Shown piece after piece: positions 8,234-16,733 of a DNA stretch of 64,000 nt. The notes beneath the pieces were generated by a model. It made no database searches. It was given only the letters and a program-made list of their open reading frames with translations, and was not told the DNA's origin. Numbering within the stretch: position 1 is the stretch's first letter; each line of letters opens with the position of its first letter. A program made the position numbers and the translations under genes. Source of the DNA: CAZAMB01 sp964501365 (GTDB taxonomy: Bacteria; Planctomycetota; Phycisphaerae; UBA1845); the NCBI GenBank assembly GCA_964501365.1, contig CAZCST010000001.1, positions 153,453 to 217,452 of the forward strand. The letters are read 5' to 3'.

Positions 8234-9180
8234 GAGAGCCGGTGATTCACACGGAAAAGCTGACTCGCCGCTTTGGGTCGGTGGTCGCATTGAGCGAAGT
8301 CTCGCTCGACGTCCCGAAGGCCAGTATCTTCGGCCTGCTTGGTCCCAACGGCTCGGGCAAGTCCACGTTGATTCGACTGCTCTGCGGCGTTCTCGCGCCG
8401 ACGTCCGGACGCGGCTTCGTGCTGGGATACGACATCGCCACGCAGTCGGAGGCGATCAAGCAGCGCATTGGCTATATGTCACAAAAGTTCAGCCTCTATG
8501 CCGACCTGAGCGTGGTCGAAAATATCCGTTTTTACGCGAGAATTTACGGACTTTCGCTCGCCCGGCAGCGCGAGCGCGAAAAGGCGGTGATCGAACTTAC
8601 CGGGATCGGCCCGTATGTGACGCGGCTTGGCTCGCAACTCTCCGGCGGCTGGAAGCAACGGCTGGCACTGGCGTGCGCCCTGATTCACGAGCCGGAAATC
8701 CTCTTTCTCGACGAACCGACGGCGGGGATTGATCCCGTCGCCCGGCGCGATCTGTGGGACCTCCTTTTCGAGCTTTCCCACCAGGGCTGCACCATGTTCG
8801 TCACCACGCACTACATGGACGAGGCCGAACGCTGTACTCGCGTGGGTTATATATACCAGTCAAGAATCATTGCCCTCGGCGACCCCGAAGAATTGAAGGC
8901 CGGCCCTGAAGTGACGCCGCCTGGCACCACGCGCTACGAATTTTCCGTCTCCGCGGCCCCGGCGGCACTGGCCAGGGCACGAATCATCCCCGAAGTAAAA
9001 GATGCAACTTTGTTCGGCACCGAAATCCATATATTGCTGGACAACCGGCTTGCACCGGAGGCGCTCCTGCACCTTATTGCTCCCAACGAAAAACAAGCCT
9101 CCTTCCGCCCCATCCATCCGTCACTCGAAGATGTCTTCGTCACTCTCAGCCGCCGACAGGCATTAAAGGCCGCATCATGA
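8230..9180 (+). CDS. ABC exporter ATP-binding protein (YbhF-like)
   Basis: A 316-residue nucleotide-binding subunit with Walker A GPNGSGKST, Q-loop MSQKFSLYADLSV, signature LSGGWKQRL, Walker B ILFLDEP and switch histidine TTHYMDEAE. The MSQKFSLY/DLSVVEN text is characteristic of YbhF/YhiH-type ATPases that pair with HlyD adaptors and ABC-2 permeases. E. coli YbhF has two such domains; here there is one. It overlaps both neighbours by four bases (ATGA), forming a compact adaptor-ATPase-permease operon. It powers export of an unknown small molecule. Confidence 0.9.
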   Translation: MREPVIHTEKLTRRFGSVVALSEVSLDVPKASIFGLLGPNGSGKSTLIRLLCGVLAPTSGRGFVLGYDIATQSEAIKQRIGYMSQKFSLYADLSVVENIRFYARIYGLSLARQREREKAVIELTGIGPYVTRLGSQLSGGWKQRLALACALIHEPEILFLDEPTAGIDPVARRDLWDLLFELSHQGCTMFVTTHYMDEAERCTRVGYIYQSRIIALGDPEELKAGPEVTPPGTTRYEFSVSAAPAALARARIIPEVKDATLFGTEIHILLDNRLAPEALLHLIAPNEKQASFRPIHPSLEDVFVTLSRRQALKAAS

Positions 9181-10322
9181 GAGGATTCTGGGCCATCCTC
9201 CTTAAGGAATTCGCCCACATCCGCCGCGATCGCGTCACCGTGTTCTTCACCTTCATGGTTCCGGTCATTCAACTCACGATTTTCGGATTCGCCATCGACG
9301 TGACCATCGACAACATTCCACTGGCCGTGCTCGATCTCGATGGCCGGCAGGACAGCCGCGAACTGATCGACGCACTGGAAAACACCCAGGCCTTTCAGGT
9401 CGTCGAGCGGCCCGCCGATTCCGAATCGTTCAATCGGGCGATCACCTCGGGACGCGCCAAGGCGGGGATTCTGATTCCCGCCGATTATTCCGAGCGGCTG
9501 CTTCTGCGCGAAAAAGCCGAAGTCCAGTTCTGGATTGACGGCAGCGACTCGCAGGTCGCCACAACCGCGCTCAACACGGTAAACCTGTTGGCGATGCAGA
9601 CGGCCTTTGGTCGCGCCCGCTCCATCGGCGAGTCGATGCAGGTGGCCGCTGCCCGTAACGAACGCGGAGAGGCCGCCATCCCCATCGAAGTTCGCGCACG
9701 CCTCCTGTTCAATCCGAACTTGGAAAGCTCGCACTTCTTCGTACCCGGCCTCATCGCCATCATTTTGCAACTTGTCCTCCTGTTCCTTACAAGTTTTTCG
9801 ATTGTCCGCGAGCGGGAAATGGGCACACTTGAGCAGCTCTTCGTCACCCCCGTTGGCCGCATGGGACTGCTCATGGGCAAGCTCGTCCCCTACGCACTCA
9901 TGGCCTTCGGTGAGTTGCTCATCATTCTCGTGACGATGCAGGTTGTGTTCGGCGTGCCGATCAACGGCAGCCTGACTCTCCTTCTTCTGCTCAGCGGGCT
10001 GTACATCGTCACCGTGCTCGGATTGGGCCTGCTCATTTCCACGATCGCCCGCACGCAGCTCGAAGGCATCCAACTCGCATTCCTGATCATGCTGCCGTCG
10101 GTGTTTCTCTCGGGTTTCATGTTCCCGCGCTCGGAAATGATCGCCCCCATTCGCATCATCGGAAATATCCTGCCGGTCACCTATTTCGTAGAAATCGTCC
10201 GGGGCGTGATTCTTCGCGGGGCCGATGCCGTCGATCTGGTTCCGTCCATCCTGGGGCTGGCCTGCTGCTGCATCGTGATTCTCTCGCTCAGCGTACGCCG
10301 CTTCCGCAAGCAACTTGACTAA
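9177..10322 (+). CDS. ABC-2 type permease (YbhR/YbhS-like)
   Basis: A 381-residue permease. The first membrane helix (residues about 20-42, VFFTFMVPVIQLTIFGFAI) is followed by a 140-residue extracytoplasmic domain, then five hydrophobic segments. The conserved REREMGTLEQLFVTPV motif of ABC-2 permeases and the FLSGFMFPRSEM motif lie between them. Only one permease gene is present, so the transporter is presumably a homodimer. It is the last gene of the three-gene exporter operon. A dispersed inverted repeat follows about 60 bases later and may end the transcript. Confidence 0.9.
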   Translation: MRGFWAILLKEFAHIRRDRVTVFFTFMVPVIQLTIFGFAIDVTIDNIPLAVLDLDGRQDSRELIDALENTQAFQVVERPADSESFNRAITSGRAKAGILIPADYSERLLLREKAEVQFWIDGSDSQVATTALNTVNLLAMQTAFGRARSIGESMQVAAARNERGEAAIPIEVRARLLFNPNLESSHFFVPGLIAIILQLVLLFLTSFSIVREREMGTLEQLFVTPVGRMGLLMGKLVPYALMAFGELLIILVTMQVVFGVPINGSLTLLLLLSGLYIVTVLGLGLLISTIARTQLEGIQLAFLIMLPSVFLSGFMFPRSEMIAPIRIIGNILPVTYFVEIVRGVILRGADAVDLVPSILGLACCCIVILSLSVRRFRKQLD

Positions 10323-10381
10323 ACAATCCTCTCGTGGAGACGCGGGGAAGCCATCACCATAGTCTGGTGGACATACAGAGC

Positions 10382-10440
10382 GTCATACTGAGCGAAACGA
10401 AGAATCCCGTTGATGAATGTTCTTCTGTGCTCAGGATCAC
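10382..10440. repeat. Dispersed inverted repeat, copy 2, in the pheST leader
   Basis: The left arm (from 10382) starts GTCATACTGAGCGAAACGAAG and the right arm (10419-10440) is its imperfect reverse complement, ending TGCTCAGGATCAC. The loop is about 13 bases. The element lies between the exporter operon and pheS, 75 bases before the pheS ATG, so it could act as a terminator for the exporter or as part of the pheST leader. Confidence 0.75.
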
Positions 10441-10515
10441 AGCGGTCTCTGCGACTCCGCTTCTCTGCGAGAACATCGCTTGTCCGAATTCGCCTCGGCG
10501 GGTACAAAGCGCGGC

Positions 10516-11592
10516 ATGGATATCCAGCAACTTCAGACTCGAATTGCCGAGATCGAAGGTCAGACGGCGCGAAGCGCCAGTGACTTGAATTCCGCCGATT
10601 CCCTGCGCTCGCTGGATACCTCCATATTGGGGAAAACCGGATCGCTCGGCTCACTCATCGCGAACATCAAGGAATATCCGGCGGACCAGCGCGGACAGGT
10701 CGGCAAACTGGTCAACGAAGCCAAGGGCCGCATCAAAGCGGTTCTCGATGCCCGACTCACCGAGATTCAATCAGCGGCCAGCCAGGCCGAGCACGCGCAC
10801 GCGAAGGAGTTTGATCCCACGCTTCCGCCCGCACCGCGTCCTATGGGCAGCGTGCATCCGGTGACGGCCGTGCAATGGGAAATCGAACGCCTCTTCGAGC
10901 GAATGGGCTTCACAGTCGAGGCCGGCCCGGAGATGGAAACCGAGTACAACAACTTCGAAGCTCTCAACATTCCCGCGACTCACCCGGCCCGCGACATGCA
11001 GGACACGTTCTGGCTGGAGAACGGCATGGTGCTTCGGACGCACACGTCGCCGGTGCAGCATCGAGCGATGAAGAAGTTTGGCGCGCCGCTGCGCGTGATC
11101 GCGCCGGGGCGGTGCTTCCGCTACGAGACCATCGACGCTTCGCACGAAAATACATTTCACCAGGTCGAAGGCCTGATGATCGACCGCGACATCGGCCTGC
11201 CGCACCTGATCGCCATGGCCAAAACGCTGCTGGAGGAGGTCATGCGCCGCCCGGTCCAGCTCCGTGTGCGGCCCGGCTTCTTCCCGTTCGTCGAGCCCGG
11301 CATTGAAATCGACATGAACTGCGAAATCTGCGGCGGGAAGAAATGTCCGACCTGCAAGCACTCAGGCTGGGTCGAGATTCTCCCGGCGGGCATGGTCCAC
11401 CCCAACGTACTGCGGGCGGGTGGAATCGATCCCGACCAGTGGAGCGGCTTCGCATTCGGCCTGGGCCTGACGCGACTTGCCATGATGAAATTCGGCATCC
11501 GCGACATCCGCGTTCTCAATAGTGGCGACTTGCGACCGATCGTGTCAACGACACGACTCAACGGACCGGAGGTAATCGTGCCCACATGTTGA
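10516..11592 (+). CDS. pheS: Phenylalanyl-tRNA synthetase alpha subunit
   Basis: PheS forms the catalytic half of the alpha2-beta2 enzyme that charges tRNA-Phe. The ATG at 10516 gives MDIQQLQTRIAEIEG and a 358-residue protein of normal length; the frame is open further upstream, but that part is repeat-derived and not conserved. An N-terminal coiled coil is followed by class II motif 1 (HPVTAVQWEIERLFERMGF), motif 2 (FRYETIDASHENTFHQVEG) and motif 3 (GFAFGLGLTRLAMMKFGI). A cysteine cluster CEICGGKKCPTCKHSGW near residue 273 resembles a zinc knuckle, seen in some PheS proteins. It overlaps pheT by seven bases. Confidence 0.96.
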   Translation: MDIQQLQTRIAEIEGQTARSASDLNSADSLRSLDTSILGKTGSLGSLIANIKEYPADQRGQVGKLVNEAKGRIKAVLDARLTEIQSAASQAEHAHAKEFDPTLPPAPRPMGSVHPVTAVQWEIERLFERMGFTVEAGPEMETEYNNFEALNIPATHPARDMQDTFWLENGMVLRTHTSPVQHRAMKKFGAPLRVIAPGRCFRYETIDASHENTFHQVEGLMIDRDIGLPHLIAMAKTLLEEVMRRPVQLRVRPGFFPFVEPGIEIDMNCEICGGKKCPTCKHSGWVEILPAGMVHPNVLRAGGIDPDQWSGFAFGLGLTRLAMMKFGIRDIRVLNSGDLRPIVSTTRLNGPEVIVPTC

Positions 11593-13985
11593 TCTCGCTC
11601 AACTGGATTCGCGATTACGTCGATCTGACTGCCGACATTGATGTTGTTGCGCTGGCGGAAGTGTTCACGCGCACGACGGCCGAGGTGGACGGCGTCCATC
11701 GCCTCGAAGTCGCCGCAAAGGGTCTCATCGCCGCTCAGGTCAAAACCGTTTCCCCGCCGCTGGGATCGAGCCATCTTCGACAGGCCGTGCTGGACGTGGG
11801 TAGTGGCAAGCAAATCGAAACGGTAACGGCTGCTCCAAAGCTCAACGTCGGCGACAAGGTCATCTACGCACCGCCTGGCGCGGCAGTGAAGGCAACTGGC
11901 GAAATCAAGGTTTCCACGGTCGCGGGGCGTCAAAGTACCGGCATGATTCTCGCCGCCGATTCGCTCGGCATCGAGATGGGCGGACAGGAAGCGGTCTTTC
12001 TCTCCGACGAATTCAAAACCGGAGATGCGCTGCCTTGCGAACTCTTCGACGACTGGCTGATCGAAATCGACAACAAGTCGCTCACCAACCGCCCGGACCT
12101 CTGGGGCCACTACGGCATCGCCCGCGAAATCGCAGCGCTAACGAGCCGGGAACTGAAGCCATCGCGATCCCAATCGTCCGAAATCGACAATCGCCAATCG
12201 ACAATTGCCAATTCAATTCCCATCGCCATCGCCGACCCGAAGGCTTGTCCACGATACAGTGCGATTCTCCTCGAAGGTGTGGGCAACCAGCCCGCACCGC
12301 TGTGGATGCAGCTTCGCATCGGCCACGTCGGGCAGCGGCCCATCAGCGCCCTCGTGGACCTCACCAACTACATCATGCTCGACCTCGGCCAGCCCATGCA
12401 CGCCTTTGACGCAGACAAGGTTCGGCAGATCGAAGTGGACTGGGCGGGGGAGGGCGAGAAATTCAAAACGCTCGACGGCGTCGAACGGGTGCTGATGAAA
12501 ACCGACCTGATGATCAAATCCAAAGGCAAGTCCGTAGGCATCGCTGGTGTGATGGGCGGCCTGGACACCGAAGTTTCCGGCACGACGAAATCGCTCCTGC
12601 TGGAGTCCGCCAACTTCAACGGCGCGACCATCCGCCGCACGGCTTCGCGCCTGGGATTGCGGACCGACGCCAGCGCCCGGTTCGAAAAATCTCTCGATCC
12701 GGCCAACACGGTTCTGGCGATTGAACGATTCGTACATCTGGCTCGCACCATGTTCCCGTCCATGAAGATCGCCGGCCGATTGGCTGACGCCTATCCAACT
12801 CCGGCCAAGCCCGCCCGCGTGAGCGTCAATCCGCAACATGCCGCCCGAACCATCGGACGCGAAGTAACCATCGAGGAAGCGCGACAACTCCTTTCGCCGC
12901 TGGGTTTCGAAGTGTCAAGCAGTGGCACAAACTGGGATGTGGGCGTGCCCGGCTTCCGCGCCACGGGCGACATTTCCATTGAAGCCGACGTGATCGAAGA
13001 ACTCTCCCGCCGCATTGGCTATGACAACATCGTCCCGGCCATGCCGCACACCACGGCCCGCACCTTCGCCTTCAACGCGATTCACGAACTCGAGCAGCGC
13101 TCGCTGCAATACTTCTCGACAGCGCATGATTTCCACGAGATTCACGGCTATCTCTGGTACGACGACGTCTGGCTGACGCAACTTGGCTACGATCCCGGCC
13201 CGACACCACAACTTCGCAACCCGGCCGGTCAGGGCCTGGCCCGCCTGCGGGCTTCGCTTCTTCCCGGCCTGCTCGCCGCCCTGCCCAAAAACCGCTTTCA
13301 CTTTGATTCACTGTCCCTCCTGGAACTTGGCAGCGTGTTTCACCTATCGGCAAACGCCGAATATCGTCACCTTGGCCTGATCCTCGCTCAGCGTGGCAAA
13401 AACGTCGAAGCGGAGCTGAACGACCGACTTCGCGCCGCTATTTCCGGCTGGGCTTGGGAGCGCTTTGGCCGCAGCGCATCGTTTCTTGAGACTCCATCGG
13501 CCTCAAACCGCCCCTGGGAGCAATCGGAAAAGAACGCTGTGATTTCCATCGACGGCACACAAGCCGGTCGCGTTGGCGTCATCGATCTGGCACTGCGACG
13601 ACGGATGGATGAGCATCTCGGCGCATGGGGCATTGTCTGGGCCGAACTGCATCTGGCTCAACTGGCCGACCTCCCGCGCAAATCGGAGAAGCTGGGCACG
13701 ATCCCGCCCTTCCCAAACGTCGAGATCGATTTCACGCTCGCGGTCCAGCGAACGGTTCGTTACGCAGATGTGTCTCAACATCTGGGCAGGTTCCAGCACC
13801 CCCTTCTGAAGTCCATTCGATTCGTCACCGCCTACGACGACGAAAAGTCCGGCAAACGAAGCCTCACCTTCCGCAGCGTACTGGGTGACGATCACCGAAC
13901 GCTCAACGAATCCGACACTGCGGCGTTTCGGGATTCGTTCGATACCTTCGCCGCACAGTCGGGCTACGAGATCAAACGAGCATGA
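11586..13985 (+). CDS. pheT: Phenylalanyl-tRNA synthetase beta subunit
   Basis: PheT is the large structural subunit with tRNA-binding and editing functions. The 799 residues carry an EMAP/tRNA-binding-like region near the N-terminus (GLIAAQVKTVSP), the B3/B4 editing core (NRPDLWGHYGIAREIAAL; VDLTNYIMLDLGQPMHAFD), B5, the catalytic-like core, and the C-terminal anticodon-binding ferredoxin-like domain (PPFPNVEIDFTLAV). A segment at 12181-12216 encoding SEIDNRQSTIANS interrupts the linker just before the B3 domain and looks like an in-frame insertion of low-complexity repeat. Its stop overlaps the ATG of the next gene (ATGA). Confidence 0.95.
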   Translation: MLISLNWIRDYVDLTADIDVVALAEVFTRTTAEVDGVHRLEVAAKGLIAAQVKTVSPPLGSSHLRQAVLDVGSGKQIETVTAAPKLNVGDKVIYAPPGAAVKATGEIKVSTVAGRQSTGMILAADSLGIEMGGQEAVFLSDEFKTGDALPCELFDDWLIEIDNKSLTNRPDLWGHYGIAREIAALTSRELKPSRSQSSEIDNRQSTIANSIPIAIADPKACPRYSAILLEGVGNQPAPLWMQLRIGHVGQRPISALVDLTNYIMLDLGQPMHAFDADKVRQIEVDWAGEGEKFKTLDGVERVLMKTDLMIKSKGKSVGIAGVMGGLDTEVSGTTKSLLLESANFNGATIRRTASRLGLRTDASARFEKSLDPANTVLAIERFVHLARTMFPSMKIAGRLADAYPTPAKPARVSVNPQHAARTIGREVTIEEARQLLSPLGFEVSSSGTNWDVGVPGFRATGDISIEADVIEELSRRIGYDNIVPAMPHTTARTFAFNAIHELEQRSLQYFSTAHDFHEIHGYLWYDDVWLTQLGYDPGPTPQLRNPAGQGLARLRASLLPGLLAALPKNRFHFDSLSLLELGSVFHLSANAEYRHLGLILAQRGKNVEAELNDRLRAAISGWAWERFGRSASFLETPSASNRPWEQSEKNAVISIDGTQAGRVGVIDLALRRRMDEHLGAWGIVWAELHLAQLADLPRKSEKLGTIPPFPNVEIDFTLAVQRTVRYADVSQHLGRFQHPLLKSIRFVTAYDDEKSGKRSLTFRSVLGDDHRTLNESDTAAFRDSFDTFAAQSGYEIKRA
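12181..12216 (+). repeat. Low-complexity AATCGACAATCG-type repeat inside pheT
   Basis: The DNA is a degenerate tandem of CGACAATCGCCAAT-like units of nine or ten bases. It adds about 12 residues (IDNRQSTIAN) to PheT without breaking the frame. Similar units occur in reverse orientation at 32960-32995 in an intergenic region, which supports a repeat origin. Confidence 0.5.
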
Positions 13986-14959
13986 AACGGGCATTTGCAA
14001 TCGTTGTGACATCGCTTTGCGGATTGGCCGGCGGCTGCGCGGCGCTGGGCGGAGGCCGACTGCCCGAATCTGTCATCACCGCGCAGGATCCCGCGCTGGG
14101 CCGCGACTATCTGCTCTATCGCCCGGCAGTCTACGATCGCGATCGCGACTGGCCCCTGGTTGTCGCCTGTCACGGCGGAATCGGCGATTCGCCCAAAGCC
14201 CAAATCAAGCAGTGGCACGAACTGGCGGACAAATACGGATTCCTCGTCGTCGCGCCGCAGCTTCTCAGCAGCGGGAAGGCGGAAAAACTTCCGGACGACG
14301 AGCGCCACATCCTTTCGGTGGTGGATCATGTTCGCGCGGGCCAGTCGATCTCCGATGATCGCATCCTCATGTACGGCCAGGGGACCGGGGCACTCCCGGC
14401 ATTCATCACCGCCTTGGGCGCGCCCGATATCTTTCGCACCATTGCAGTATCCGAACCAAAATTTCAAGTCGACGACCTGACGAACATGAACCGCGCGCTG
14501 GACCCCTACCAGCCGCTCTTGATCCGCTACAACTCCCATGACCTGGTGCTCGGCAAGCACGTGCGGGACAGCGTGGACTGGCTGCGTGAGCATGGGGCCA
14601 ACCTCCGTGCGGAGACCTTCGGCACCGACTCCGCCAGTGGGCTTCAGCGCGTCGTCGAGTTCTACCAACTCGTGATTCGCAATGAGCCTTGGGTGCGAAT
14701 TCGCTCCGCCCCGACTGGAGCGGCCGACATGATGGAACTCGCCTTCCAGGTCCGGACCGCCCAACCATTGCAGGAGTTGCATTGGGAATTTGGCGATGGA
14801 GCCCAGTCAACCGAGCTCCAGCCGATTCACCGCTATGCCGCGCCCGGTGATTACACCCTGCGAGTGTCGGGCAGGCAAAAGAAGGACACGGTTTCCAGGT
14901 CGTTGACGGTCCACGTGCCCGCAAGCAGCACGAGCGTTGCGCCGACAAAAGTGCCTTGA
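13982..14959 (+). CDS. Hydrolase-like lipoprotein with PKD-type C-terminal domain, probably non-catalytic
   Basis: The N-terminus has a lipoprotein signal with lipobox LAGGC (Cys near residue 19). Residues 30-230 match the alpha/beta hydrolase fold of LpqC/PHB-depolymerase-like esterases (RDYLLYRPAVYD, WPLVVACHGGIGDSPKAQI, YGFLVVAPQLL). At the nucleophile elbow, where GxSxG is expected, the sequence is GQGTG, so the serine is glycine; I also see no convincing catalytic histidine. Residues 255-310 look like a PKD domain (LHWEFGDGAQSTELQPIHRY). It is translationally coupled to pheT by an ATGA overlap. A binding or scaffold role is more likely than catalysis. Confidence 0.75.
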   Translation: MKRAFAIVVTSLCGLAGGCAALGGGRLPESVITAQDPALGRDYLLYRPAVYDRDRDWPLVVACHGGIGDSPKAQIKQWHELADKYGFLVVAPQLLSSGKAEKLPDDERHILSVVDHVRAGQSISDDRILMYGQGTGALPAFITALGAPDIFRTIAVSEPKFQVDDLTNMNRALDPYQPLLIRYNSHDLVLGKHVRDSVDWLREHGANLRAETFGTDSASGLQRVVEFYQLVIRNEPWVRIRSAPTGAADMMELAFQVRTAQPLQELHWEFGDGAQSTELQPIHRYAAPGDYTLRVSGRQKKDTVSRSLTVHVPASSTSVAPTKVP

Positions 14960-14984
14960 TCGATCCCGCTAACCCAGGCAGGCC

Positions 14985-16427
14985 GTGCAAACACCACCCG
15001 ACAACTCCGATCACGAACTCCTTTGCCCTGAATGCGATTACAACCTCACCGGTTCCACCTCCGATCGCTGCGCGTGGTGTGGATGGCCCATAGAAGTTCA
15101 GCAGCTCGTTGCGGCCAACCTCTCGCGGAACCACGGCGTACGGCTCAGCGTCGCGGCTGCGGCATTGATTGTCGGCGGCGGCACTCTGGTAGCACTCATG
15201 GCGCTTTTCTCGCATGGTCGTCAACTTGGCTGGCGTGATGCACTGGCCGTCGTCACCGCTTTCTTTGTCGCTCTTGCGCATTTCGGGCTGGCGTTCGTCG
15301 TGCTGCGCGCCCCCCGACCCTGGCCGATGCGGACAGGGGAGGCATCGAATATTTTTCGAATCATCGGCTGGGGCTCGATCGTGGCGAGCGTCGTCGCTTC
15401 GACACCCCGTCTTTCCGATGCGCCTACTCCCCTCGTGGTAAAGGGAGTTCCGGTCAATGGCGTCATGGAGTTCGTCATGACAGCCGTATTCTTCTCCATG
15501 CCCGGCGTGATGCTGTTGGTGCTCAGGCTCGTCTCGTATCGCCAGAAAGGGTACGGCTTGTTGCGGAGCTCGTCGCGCGAGGGCGGCCGGGCCGGGCTGC
15601 CGTTTGTCGTGGAGGTCGGTCGGCGATATGAGACCAGTCAGTTATCGCAAACATGGAGCGATGCTCCCCGGCCTACTGCGCCGAGCGTTGAAGAATTGAT
15701 CGCGCGCACATGGGAGGCCGAAGTCGCTGTGGCGCAGGAGGATGGCCACAGGCTGTACAATGGCCGGGTTGGAAGGCTCGTCAAGGTAGATTCCTCGAAA
15801 GATGGTTTGCATTTCACGCTGGGTGAAAGCTGCTACCGCGACTTTCTCGGCACAAATCTGTTTCATGCTGCTCAGGTCGCGCGGATGAATCCAGCCTTCC
15901 TCGCCGACGCTCTGGGCATCAGCGTACTTGTGATGACCTCCGACGGCTTCATTGCGCTGGGTCGTCGCAGCCGTAAGGTTCTCTTTCATGCCGAGCATGT
16001 ACACACCTTTGGCGGCCTGTTGGAGGACGCCGATCGTACGCCGCAAGGCTACGACCTTACTCAAAGTGCCCTCCGCGAGTTGGAAGAGGAACTCGGCATA
16101 AAGCCCGCCGATTTTGTTTCGATCGCTGTCACAGGCATGGTGCGCGATCGCGCCATCCGACAGCCAGAGTTGATCTTTGACACGACCATTGCCCTCACTC
16201 GCCACGAACTGACGGCCAGGTTCACCGCCCGACAAGATGATGAACACACTTCTTTGGAATTCGTGGCCGACGACCCCGACGCAGCGGTGGCGTTTCTTCA
16301 CGCAACTTCCAAAGTGACTCCGGTTGCCCAGGCGGCCATTCTTCTCCACGGAAAGCACCTGTGGGGAACGCAGTGGTTCGACCGGGCGTGCTTGGACCTG
16401 TACGGCGAGCTCGCCATAGTGAAGTGA
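14985..16427 (+). CDS. Zinc-ribbon / membrane / Nudix hydrolase fusion protein
   Basis: The 480 residues show three parts. Residues 14-35 form a CPECDYNLTG...CAWCGWP zinc ribbon. Residues about 52-185 contain three or four hydrophobic membrane segments. The C-terminal half is soluble with a Nudix box starting at residue 343 (GGLLEDA, then RELEEELGI at its end), with a longer insertion than the usual Gx5Ex7. Just upstream, CYRDFLGTN resembles, from memory, a motif of the eukaryotic NUDT22/AtNUDX9 sugar-nucleotide hydrolases; this is inference. The start is GTG at 14985. It likely hydrolyses a nucleoside diphosphate derivative at the cytoplasmic membrane face. The ribbon relates it to the array at 33-35 kb. 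Confidence 0.75.
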   Translation: MQTPPDNSDHELLCPECDYNLTGSTSDRCAWCGWPIEVQQLVAANLSRNHGVRLSVAAAALIVGGGTLVALMALFSHGRQLGWRDALAVVTAFFVALAHFGLAFVVLRAPRPWPMRTGEASNIFRIIGWGSIVASVVASTPRLSDAPTPLVVKGVPVNGVMEFVMTAVFFSMPGVMLLVLRLVSYRQKGYGLLRSSSREGGRAGLPFVVEVGRRYETSQLSQTWSDAPRPTAPSVEELIARTWEAEVAVAQEDGHRLYNGRVGRLVKVDSSKDGLHFTLGESCYRDFLGTNLFHAAQVARMNPAFLADALGISVLVMTSDGFIALGRRSRKVLFHAEHVHTFGGLLEDADRTPQGYDLTQSALRELEEELGIKPADFVSIAVTGMVRDRAIRQPELIFDTTIALTRHELTARFTARQDDEHTSLEFVADDPDAAVAFLHATSKVTPVAQAAILLHGKHLWGTQWFDRACLDLYGELAIVK

Positions 16428-16586
16428 GCCTTTCAATCGGCTTTGTTCCGTAGTTTGCATATTGGAGTTGCGAACGGGCACGGACCTGGATTCGGGGGCC
16501 AAATGAAGAGCGATTTGTCGTAAAGAGTGTCTGAAAGATGGGTTCGAGTTGTTATTTCTCGGAAGTATATACCTACCGCAAGGGGG

Positions 16587-16727
16587 TCCACGTGCAAGTA
16601 TTTGGTGAATCCGTTGACGGCTGACGCCGAGCTTGTCGCCGATCCGTTGGCATGTCCAACCATCGGCACGGAGGCTTATCGCATCAGCAATCGGAAAAGT
16701 TCGAGGCCGACCACGCGGCCTTACTTC
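16587..16727 (-). other. Helix-turn-helix reading frame reached by -1 frameshift from the small ORF
   Basis: In the -1 frame relative to the adjacent 46-residue ORF, the sequence encodes an AT-hook-like RPRGRPRTF and then ADGWTCQRIGDKLGVSRQRI, followed by HQIL. This is a clear resolvase- or sigma-like helix-turn-helix. No ATG precedes it in this frame (only a TTG at 16796, inside the other ORF). The frame stays open far beyond, running antisense into the Nudix gene to 15642, so the true 3' end is unknown and conservation fades after ILARG. It may be the second half of a frameshift protein, or a truncated regulator. Confidence 0.45.
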
Positions 16728-16733
16728 TTTTTT
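16704..16733 (-). promoter_or_regulatory. Candidate -1 programmed ribosomal frameshift signal
   Basis: Read on the minus strand, the 0 frame contains the heptamer A AAA AAG (16733-16727), the most efficient bacterial -1 slippery site. Five bases later comes a perfect 6-base-pair stem AGGCCG-cgtggt-CGGCCT (16721-16704). The 0-frame stop TAA (16723-16721) lies in the spacer. Slippage would join the small basic protein to the helix-turn-helix frame. Confidence 0.5.

Noticed and set aside
8934..10313. A 459-residue minus-strand frame across the exporter ATPase and permease
   Set aside because: It runs through two overlapping real genes and has a biased His/Glu/Asp composition.
10323..10515. T-box or peptide attenuator before pheST
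   Set aside because: No T-box sequence and no phenylalanine-rich leader peptide; the hairpin belongs to the dispersed repeat family.
15642..16427. Continuation of the helix-turn-helix frame antisense to the Nudix gene
   Set aside because: The frame is open, but the composition loses protein-like character after ILARG and it lies opposite a real gene; only the part to about 16587 is kept.
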